From the NCBI GenBank assembly GCA_031761405.1, contig JASEVX010000010.1:11068833-11132832 (forward strand): a stretch of DNA of 64,000 nt, read 5' to 3'. Positions 55,489-64,000 of the stretch are shown piece after piece. The position numbers and the translations under genes were made by a program. Within the stretch, counting starts at the first letter, position 1, and each line of letters begins with the position of its first letter. Origin of the DNA: Serripes groenlandicus (taxonomy: Eukaryota > Mollusca > Bivalvia > Cardiida > Cardiidae). Below the pieces are notes generated by a model that saw nothing but the letters and a program-made list of their open reading frames with translations, was not told the origin of the DNA and searched no databases.

Positions 55489-57414
55489 GTATGTCTTACT
55501 CTCTTATACATTGTCTGATAATCCTATTCCACTTGACGCATTTTGAGGAATCTTAAACAGACGACATGTTTAAACATTGTGAAAATAGAATAAATTGTTC
55601 ATGATGAGCAATTTCAAAGTGATAAACAGGGAGAAACTGCACATCATGATCAATTTCTCCGTTTGCTACAAAAGTCCTCTGCATGTTTGAAAGGGATATA
55701 TATTTAACATTATGATAATTTTAGCATCATAATATGCATTGAGAATATCAAACAGAATTTGAAGATATAGATTTGCAAAAGATTCATTTTCAAAATGGTG
55801 TGAGGAAAAGGAGCAATTTGCTTAAATTGATTGTTTGGTTATTTACGCCACTTTCAACAATATTTTAGTTATATCATGGCATTTTCTTGGTAAGTTACAA
55901 GTACTACTTGTCCATTTATCCTGATTCAAGCCAGTCGTTCGTAATGCTACCCCCAACAACCCTGAGCGCCAAGGAGGGCAGCCATTATTACCGTTTTAAA
56001 GTATTTGGTATGACCCGACCGGAGATCGAATTTGCTTAACCCTTTCCCTCATATAGACGCTTTCTGACGCCTCTGCAGCAGACGGCTATTTAAAAACATA
56101 GTGACAAAAGAAGAAATTGCACAAAACGTGCAATTTCTCCTTTTGACACAATGTTTTCCGCTTTTAGTCATAGGTTATCCATTCAATTATAGAGATTTTC
56201 TATTTTTTTGACAAAATATGTACACAGTCGTCTGCTGCAGAATTGTCGTATGAGGAAAAGGGTTAAACAGCACTTATATTTTTTAATGCATTATTTCAAC
56301 TGTGTTTCAAAAATATACTTTCTTTTTTCTGTGATGATTCTGATGCAGACTATTATAAAAAATAACTTAATTAATGAATTCATTCCAGTATACAGACATT
56401 TTCTGACTCCTCGGCAGAACATTACTTTTAAAAACATTGCGACAAAAGGAGAAATTGTTCATGATGACAACATGTTCCATTTACCAGGATGATGTCACCT
56501 CTAGTTGATAAATGCACTTTCATTAATAAAGATTTTTCCATATTATTCCTTGATGTTTTCAAAGTTGTCTGTTACAAAATAGTTGTTTATGGGAAAGGGT
56601 AAATATGTAAACAATGAACTAAATAAAATTGGTCACAGTCTGGAAAGTTTCAACAGCAGTTGGTAATATTGGATTAGTGACCAATTCAATTGACCTGTGA
56701 TGCATCCAATGCTCCCAAAATGTTGTTTATGTAATTTCAAATCATGTAAAATATTTTCACTTTAATTGAATGATGAAATAGAAACAATGGTATTTATGAT
56801 AGGTTGTATGGTACTTTATTTACTCTCAGCAATAATGACTTGTAGCATGCACAGTTTGATTGATTGGGATTTAATAACGTTTTCAACATTGTTTTAGTCA
56901 TATCAGATTGAGCAATTTACCTGCCCATGCGTGTCCTGGCTTTCTCACACCAATATTCCACAAAACAGTATGTCCGAGCAATTTACTACTTATATATCCA
57001 CATAAAATGTTAGCCTACTTGTGGAAGGAAATAAACTTGATCCAATTGTCTTTTGTCAAACGGCAGAGAATGTTGGCCAGGCTGGTGTTTGAGTTCATAA
57101 CCCCTGCATTGACAGCCTGCGTCGTTTCCAACGGAGCTACAAGAAACATTCATGGCTATTGTGTAATGCAGTCAAATCTGCAAATAGTATAGTAAAGGAA
57201 AATATGAGCCTGTTCATTGGAAAAGATACAAACCTATTACTAAAAGTGGAAAACATTGTGGCAAAAGGAGAAATTGCTCGTTTTGATCAATTTCTTCTTT
57301 TGTCACTATGTTTTGAAAAAGCCGTCTGCTATAGAGGCATCGGAAAGCGTCTATATGAGGGAAAGGGATAATTATATCAAGAAAGTACTCAATTTGTGAT
57401 ATGTTCTTTTACAG
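55489..57414 (+). other. SEA intron, copy 2 counterpart of 41022-42947
   Basis: It holds the minus-strand SINE (about 55829-56039), the TTAA-flanked family D MITE (56036-56266) and the SINE at about 56855-57139, as in copy 1. Confidence 0.6.
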
Positions 57415-57470
57415 ATTTCGTCAATTGATACGTATACTGGAATTATTGGAATTACAAACATTGCTCATTT
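57415..57470 (+). CDS. SEA domain exon 2, copy 2
   Basis: Identical in sequence to 42948-43003. Phase 0 to 2; acceptor TTCTTTTACAG, donor GTAAGT. Confidence 0.85.
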
Positions 57471-59476
57471 GTAAGTTTTTATTTGTTAAAATGTTTCTGT
57501 ATGTTGACTTTTACTACTTATTTACATTTATAAATTAATACATATAATGTGCATGCCTTGCCCTCTTTCATATTTGGTTTAAGAACTCATTCATAATTAA
57601 CGCTTTCCCACATAAAACAAATCTGCAGCAGTCGACTTTACAATATAGTCAAAATATGGATACTATCTATAAATGTACAAACAGTTATTAAATAAATATT
57701 GAAAACATTGTGGCAAAAGGAGAGATTGCTTGATATGAGCGATTTCCCCTTTTACCACAATGTTTTTATGAGTCAACTGATGCAGAGGCAATAACAATAT
57801 TTTGTATGTGGGAAAGGGTTACATTGGGGAAATTGGAAACTTTAGACACATCTTTGTGACATTAAGATTTTCTAGTGCTATACAAAGCTTTTTCAAATGC
57901 CAGTAGCAACATATTATGGGAACACCTATATCTTGGGATAGCTCGAGAAGATTTAATCAGATCATCACCAATCTTGCTAGACATGTTGGGATTATGGCCA
58001 TCCAATTAATCAAAACTTCAAATTAGCCTTGTCTACTCTCAAAGTAGATCAGTTTTCATCAGATCTTCACAACACTTGTTAAACATGTTTGTGGGCATAA
58101 TGTATCGGTTAAAATAGATAAACAGCCAAATCATGCAAGACACTATTGGATTAATTAAAATTGATCATGGTATCTAACGTTGACTCTCTAAATTTAACGG
58201 TTTTCAGCTCATCTTCACCAAACTTGTTGAACAGGTTTGTGAGTTTAATGGCCCGGCCAAGGCACTTTTAGAGTATGGCCCTTGAATTGTCCACAATTGA
58301 CCAAATAAGGCTTGTCCGCTCTCTAAGTATAATAGTTTTCATCATATATTATTGACCATGTTTGAAGGCATAATGTCTTGGCAAAATTTGATAACCAACC
58401 GAATCGTGCAAGGATCTTTCGGATTGTGAAAATTGAATTTAGGCAAAATCGGCCTTGTCCCATCTTTAACTTCAACAGTTCGTATACAATCTTAATCAAA
58501 CTGGCTTGAAATGTTTAAGGTTAAAAAACTATTTATATCGCTTCAGTCAGATATATGCCACTTTGTGGGGCATATTCTGTGACAGTTTGGCACTCTTGTT
58601 AGGCATTTATGTAGTTTGTTTTATGACATTTCCTGATGACTATAGCAAGTTGTTTTTCATTATCATATGAGCCCGTACTTTGGAAACGGTACTAATTGAA
58701 GGCAGGATTCCTAGAGAGTGAATGTTCAAATAAGCCAGTTCATTGACTCTGTCTTATCAGAATCTACACATATTGACAGGAGCTTTTAAGAAGCTTGTGT
58801 AAGTAATATGAGCTGTTCCGCGAGAAAATCAACATTATGGCCTCTGCGTAATGTATCGACCCAGATCAGCCGGCGCAGTCCGCGTAGACTGATTCGGGCC
58901 GACACATTCCGTCTCAGGGGGATAGAGATATAGAGCTATGATTCTTGAAACAGAAAATCCACAGGAGGCGAAAAGATTCTGTCCGGGTTAGCCTGCGTGG
59001 CATGCTGAAGCTGATCAGGATCGATACTTTACGCAGAGGAATCCGCTGTGGTCGAGTGGTTAGCGTCGGGGATTTCGAAACCGGGTGTCCCGGGTTCGAT
59101 CCCCAGTCGCGGCAATTCGGTCATGGTGGAGTGCTCTTGGGCAAGGCACATTTCCTAGCCTAGTACTGGTTTGTTCACCCAGGGATCATGAACAATTAAA
59201 TGTAAATGCGCGCTAAATGACCTTAGCTGTCGATGCGCCGTAAAACAATATACATTCATTCATTCACTTTACGCAGAGTCTACAATTTTGGTTTTCTGGC
59301 GGGACGGCTCAATTATGTTAACAGTGCAGATCTTTATCAGGTGCAAAAGCTGTTCTGGATCTCCTTGTTCACAAAAGCCAATTTGTACTTTTCCCATTGA
59401 CAAGGTCTCATATGTAAAATAAACATACATGTAACTGAAAAACAGTTATGTATAATATATTTTCTCTACATTTTAG
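57471..59476 (+). other. SEA intron, copy 2 counterpart of 43004-45009
   Basis: It contains a family D MITE (about 57597-57821), degenerate dispersed repeats (57850-58600) and the MITE A/SINE nest (58809-59315). Confidence 0.6.
58809..59315. mobile_element. MITE family A with nested SINE, copy 2
   Basis: Same nest as at 44342-44848, with the SINE at 59039-59275 and the same ACTTTACGCAGAG flanks. At least one substitution (CAGCCGGCGCAG for CAGCCTGCGCAG) separates the copies. Confidence 0.88.
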
Positions 59477-59622
59477 CCAAAGATTGAATGGATCATCCAA
59501 TTCTACAGCTACTGTGCAAGCTTGTGTTTCAAGTATCAATAATACAGATGATTTGTATGATCTGATGTATACGTATTCCTTTTTAACTGACATTTATGGA
59601 TTGAGCTTTTTAGGACTTCGAT
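59477..59622 (+). CDS. SEA domain exon 3, copy 2, altered cleavage-type site
   Basis: Two bases differ from 45010-45155, both changing the protein: G-S-S-I-S becomes G-S-S-N-S (ATT to AAT), and A-C-G-S-S becomes A-C-V-S-S (GGT to GTT). The first replaces the hydrophobic residue after the presumed Gly/Ser cleavage point and makes a new N-S-T glycosylation sequon. Phase 2 to 1; donor GTAAGT. Confidence 0.86.
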
Positions 59623-61782
59623 GTAAGTGAATGAGTGGTATTTAAATTACCTGTGTACCTTATTCTTTTGTCTGTTGTAAACGAGTTGAAGTACTTCATT
59701 TCAAAACTAAAGCCCTGTTAAATAACTGCCCGTTTTGACTTAAACCTTCTCCTTTTAAAACCTTTTGCTGCCTCTGAGCAGAGCCTCGGTAGCTCAGACA
59801 GCTGCCCGCATGCTGTCAATCCAGGGGTTCTGAGTTCGCATCCCATCTCGGCCAACATTCTTTCCAACGTTTGACATGTATTCGTATTTTACCAATCATC
59901 TAGCATTTTATGTGGAAAAGCAGCCAGTTTCTTGGAAAGTATGTTGTTTGGATTACTGGTGTTAGAAAGCTAGGAAGTACATAAGAAGGTGAAGTGACCG
60001 CTGTGATATGACTGAGACATTGTTGAAAACAGTGTTAAGCCCAAAATAAAACAATTAATTTGATGCCTCTTAGGCATACGACTTTGAACTTATTGTGGCA
60101 AATAAAGAAATTGCTCATCATGAGCAATTTCTCAATTTGCCACCATGTTTTCAATTCTGCTAAATAATTATACTTACTTTCATAGAGATTTTTGACATAT
60201 AACAAGATGTTCTCAAAGTTATCTGTTACATATTTCTTGTATGTGGGAAATAGCTCTTAAATGGTCATCTACTGACAAACCAAGTTGAATATTTAAAAAG
60301 CCTGGCTGATCAACAGTTTCTTATCACTTTCCTGCATACCACAAATCTGTAGCAGAAGACTTTGAAAATACTTTGACAAAAATATGGAAAACCTCTGTGA
60401 ATCAAAGTTTATTCTTTGGATAGAGTTGAAAACATTGTGGCAAATAGAGAGATTTATCATTTTTTTGTCACGATGTTTAATCATTTGATTGAGTTGAAAA
60501 CAGTGTGGTAAAAGGAGAAATTTGTGATTCTTTTTGTCACAATGTTTAATTTTTGGATAGATTGGAAAACAGTGTGGCAAAAGGAAAAAATGATCATTTT
60601 CTTTGTCACAGTATTCAATCTTTGGATAGTTTTGAAAACAGTGTGGCAAAAGGAGAAATTGATCTTTTTTTCTCAGAATGTTTTCAAAAGTTGTCTGCTG
60701 CAGAGGCGTCAGAAAGAGTTATTGAAGCAAGAGAAACTGCCCCAACACCCCGACATTTTGTCTTGATTACTGAAGAACATTGAAAACTAAAATAAAATAA
60801 ACAATGCTGGAATGGGAGGTGCAATGTTTTACTCTATTTACCCTTCCCCAATCCAACAAATCTACATCAGACGACATTTTTCTAAAATCGTTCTAAGAAA
60901 GTGTGTATGGGTCAGTGGCCTACATAACACTTTTGAATAAACTGTAAGCTTAAAGTATTATCACTATTATAGATCCATAAAACAGCTTTTACACGTTAAA
61001 TAAGCATACCTCACGCTAAACGGATCACTTTTAACGTCAAATGACGTGGATGTTTTTTAAAATATCTCTCACTATTTTTCAAAGTATAAGCCCTTATATT
61101 GAATGCATTTTCTGTGGCGCTCTTGTTATAAATGTCTTCTGGCTAATTTCAATTCCTGTTCCAAATCAAATCTGCGACCTCATAATTCAGCATTTAATCT
61201 TGGACATACACTCAAGTACATAGGTACAATGTCGGAACTATTATGCGGACGTTGCAGTCTTTCATATCCAAAGAAATCAATTGTTAATAAAGTGTCTACA
61301 GTCAGATGTGCAGGGGCGTTGTCTTAGTGAAATATAAAATTCTGAATTTTACATTCAAAACATTTTTTTTTTCTAATGGCGTTCATTAAAAGTATCTATT
61401 ATACCTGCAATGACAAAGATAAGATATTTTTTTACATTCCGAAAGAATATATTTAGGGATTGATACATAACATAGGAAGAAGGTTTTCAAATTATAGTAA
61501 TTATCATAAAGATAACTTGCCTTTTCATATTCTAGATGTTATCAAAGTCACTTGCTGCATTTCGCAAACAAAGATCCTATACATGATGAAGAAAATGTGC
61601 CTTTGTGCAGCTGGATCCGGATCTTCACTAGTTGCCATCTTGATTTATAAAACCTGTCCAACAATGTGTGTATATATATGTTTGATTGTTAGTGATATAA
61701 TCATTTCAAAACATTACAGGATTTTCATCCCTTGTTGTATTAACCTTATTCAAGCTGTAATACAAACCTTTCTTCTTTCCAG
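59623..61782 (+). other. Intron after SEA, copy 2, without the Helentron-like element
   Basis: It matches 45156-48871 except for the 1572-bp element, replaced here by an uninterrupted seven-T run (60460-60466). A 16-bp insertion near 60562 (GGAAAACAGTGTGGCA) repeats a neighbouring MITE phrase. The SINE at 59778-60057 is shared. Confidence 0.7.
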
Positions 61783-61824
61783 TGACTGATAGGTCTCCAG
61801 TAGCATTGACTACAAATTTCTCTT
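61783..61824 (+). CDS. 42-bp linker exon, copy 2
   Basis: Identical to 48872-48913. The upstream pyrimidine tract differs by one base (CTTCTTTCCAG against CTTTTTTCCAG). Phase 1-1; donor GTAAGT. Confidence 0.75.
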
Positions 61825-63307
61825 GTAAGTAGTACACCCCATATTTAACATTTCTTACATGTATATCGAGGGCTTGGCGTGAAACGGTTGTAACTCAAAA
61901 CCTATTTTGAAAACCCTGGATTAGAGGCAATTTTTACCCTTTTGTAAACAATGCAAATTTAGGTGCCATTGCTCAGATCACTTGGCTGAACCTACAGTAC
62001 TCAAACTTGGTAGGGAGGTTTGGCATGAACATTAGGTGACCACTACTGGTTTTTTTTTTAGGTCATCCTTCAAATATTGTTTTACAAACATCTCCTGTTT
62101 CTAAAGATGTACCATCATTCTGCCTAGATGTTTTCTAATATGTCGGCTGCAGTTATATTGTGTGTTGAAAGGCGTTCTTTATTTTACATTCATTTGTAGA
62201 TCCTACTACCTAGCTCTTGCTAACTATTTTACCTTTATAAGCATCTGTTGAAAAATCTACAAAATCTTACCAGACATGTTGTTTAATAAAGCATAACTGG
62301 CGAGCTCATGTGTTGATTTACCATTGCGTTAGAAGATCATTTTTACCAAAGATCTGCACTTCAGAAACAATTGGTTACAGTTTGAAAAAGAAAATTACAT
62401 GAATGTTCCTAAGTTGATTCTTAACAATACTCCTTTGGGGCATGTTGATTGGTTATTAAAACAAAGCCGTAAGGAGTTTGTTACATGTGTTTTAAGTGGC
62501 TGAAGGGATAACATAAATAAAATATATCTTTTAAGAACTACTGGCCTTACACTTAAACGAAATTATGTTCATATTTCTTTTGAAGACCTTGTATCAGATT
62601 CCTTTATGAGATCCTTCGGCATGTGTTGGTGTTAAGTCAACCCATTCTTCCTTAACTTAATTCTTTTCCACTTGCAGACACCTTTTGATGCATCTGCAAC
62701 AGAAAACTTGAAAACATCGAGGCAGTTGGAGAAGTTGCTCAAAATGATCAATTCTATTCAATAATTAGTTTTCATTTTGATGATTTTGACCCCAGTTGAA
62801 AACATTGGTACAAAAGGATAAATTGATCATTATGAGCAATTTCTTCCTTTGCCACAATGTTAACAAAAGTCTTCTGCTGGTCAGGCACCAGGATGCATCT
62901 ATATGTGAGAAAGAGTTAAAAAGCGTTCAATGGATGGTTTTGATATTGAGTTTAAAGCACGATCAGAGTTGTGTTAGCGGTCAACTTGTATAAGGCAGCC
63001 TCTTGAAGATTAACCATAACAATAATACCTTCTTTATTTGACTTGTATTATGCTGTCATATGTGTTCAGCAGTAAAATGTTGACTCTCCTGCTGGCGGCT
63101 ACTTTGGCCAGTTGTTGTATGTTGTTTCTGCAGCAGACTTTGAACATATTTTGTCAAAAAAAGGAAAATATCTGAAATTGAATGGATAACCTATGACTAA
63201 AAGCTCGTTTTGAGCAATTTCTTATTTTGTCACTTTGTTTTCAAAAAGCCGTCTGCTGCAGAGGCGTCAGAAAGCGTCTATATGAGGGAAAGGGTTAATA
63301 ATTTCAG
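61825..63307 (+). other. Intron before LDLa, copy 2
   Basis: Counterpart of 48914-50396 with half MITE B (61862-61976) and the family D element whose end lies nine bases from the LDLa acceptor. No exon is seen. Confidence 0.6.
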
Positions 63308-63532
63308 GTCCTTTTGAATATCATACCTGTACAAGCGGACTGTTCTGTATCCCATATTCCTTCTTCTGTAATGGTGTTGACGACTGTAGTGATGCCGGTG
63401 ACGAGCACTACTTGCTTTGTAATTATACAACAAACTCGGATGTACCTACGACAGTACCTACGACCCCGGGTAGAAATATAACAAATACAACACCAACAAT
63501 AACAACAGTATCAACAACAACAACATCTCAAG
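63308..63532 (+). CDS. LDLa domain with Thr-rich tail, copy 2
   Basis: I see no difference from 50397-50621 over 225 bp: same six-cysteine LDLa module, acidic calcium cluster, Thr-rich tail and GTACAT donor. The last exon of the window, it leaves phase 1, so the gene continues beyond 64000; the remaining 468 bases are intron with a family D MITE. Confidence 0.92.
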
Positions 63533-64000
63533 GTACATTTACATACATTTATTTTGTTATATCCTTCATTCTATAATAATATTTCTCTCACATTTAAATT
63601 AATTTTCTTAAAACAAATGACTTAGAAATATTGTCGAAAAAAAGACAAAAACCTTTCTGACACCTCTGCATCAGACAGCTTTTGAAAACATGGTGGCAAA
63701 TGGAGAAGTTGCCCATGATTTATTCAATTATTTAAATTCAATTCATACAGGTTTACCATACTGTTTATCAAACTTGGCAGGAAAATAAATTAGGAAAATA
63801 AATATTTTCATTAAAAAACCTGCTATTGTTAACACTTTCCCACTCATAGACCCTATCGGATGCCTGTGCAGCAAACAGCTTTTGAAAACATTGTGGCCAA
63901 AGGAGAAATTGCTCACAACGAGAAATGACCTCTTTTGCTACACTTTTTCGAACTCTTTTCAGTACTTATACATTAATTTATAGAGTTTTGCCGTGCTTTT

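Larger units (their letters stand above)
1..64000 (+). other. Partial multi-exon gene: EGF array, then two mucin-SEA-LDLa modules
   Basis: This entry is the gene span; the exons are listed separately. Seen: 18 intact EGF exons, two Thr-rich exons, two SEA domains split over three exons each, two 42-bp linker exons and two LDLa exons, all on one strand with compatible phases (1-1 for EGF, linker and LDLa exons; 1-0, 0-2 and 2-1 within SEA). Known: EGF, SEA, LDLa and mucin segments occur together in large extracellular glycoproteins and matrix or membrane mucins. Inferred: one secreted or membrane-tethered glycoprotein acting outside the cell. No start codon, signal peptide, membrane segment, promoter or polyadenylation site is identified. 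I cannot assign a named orthologue. The EGF exons could be alternatively spliced because all are symmetric. Confidence 0.85.
51416..64000 (+). repeat. Tandem duplication, copy 2 (incomplete at window end)
   Basis: It starts at TGACAAAAGGAGGAATTGTT, matching 37251 onward, and is still matching copy 1 (position about 51089) at the window edge. Intron repeats of copy 1 recur here (family D MITEs such as 56036-56266; SINEs near 54317, 55829, 56855, 59778; nested MITE A 58809-59315), except the Helentron-like element, which is absent, while an extra SINE is present at 52247-52515. Confidence 0.95.

Overview
The window is animal nuclear DNA, most likely from a bivalve mollusc and probably a heterodont. 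That guess rests on AT-rich sequence, GT-AG introns of 0.6 to 4 kb, tRNA-headed SINEs, many small palindromic MITEs, minisatellites and a pearl/Helentron-like element. I cannot name the species. I recognise no second gene, true tRNA, rRNA or CRISPR.

The window holds one partial gene, entirely on the + strand and open at both ends. It opens with an exon end that may be the C-terminal half of a SEA domain (1-145). An array of 18 intact single-exon EGF-like domains follows (1238-36255). Each is 111 or 114 bp and bounded by phase-1 introns, so any exon can be lost or copied without shifting the frame. Four further EGF exons are broken. After the EGF array comes a repeated module: a Thr-rich mucin-type exon, a SEA domain split over three exons, a 42-bp linker exon, and an LDL-receptor class A (LDLa) exon with a Thr-rich tail. 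All junction phases agree. The predicted product is a large secreted or membrane-anchored extracellular glycoprotein. The start, signal peptide, transmembrane segment and stop all lie outside the window.

The main discovery is that the mucin-SEA-LDLa module (37251-51415, about 14.2 kb) has been duplicated head to tail. The second copy runs from 51416 past the window edge. It is nearly identical and in phase, so the protein gains a second SEA-LDLa unit of about 236 residues. Each copy carries a mobile-element insertion that the other lacks: a 1.57-kb Helentron/pearl-like element in copy 1 and a 269-bp SINE in copy 2. The four coding differences I found all change amino acids. One replaces the residue after the SEA cleavage-type motif and creates an N-glycosylation sequon. 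The junction lies between arms of a dispersed TTAA-flanked MITE. A false duplication of two haplotypes during assembly must be excluded.

The EGF array has its own local amplification (26.5-32.3 kb): four almost identical EGF exons in repeated 1.2-1.7 kb units, with decayed exons between them. One intron (13275-13781) carries a 43-bp minisatellite that appears to be amplified from the 3' splice site and first codons of the next EGF exon. Other introns hold 24-, 36- and 38-bp minisatellites, two with higher-order structure, and MITEs lying very close to splice sites.
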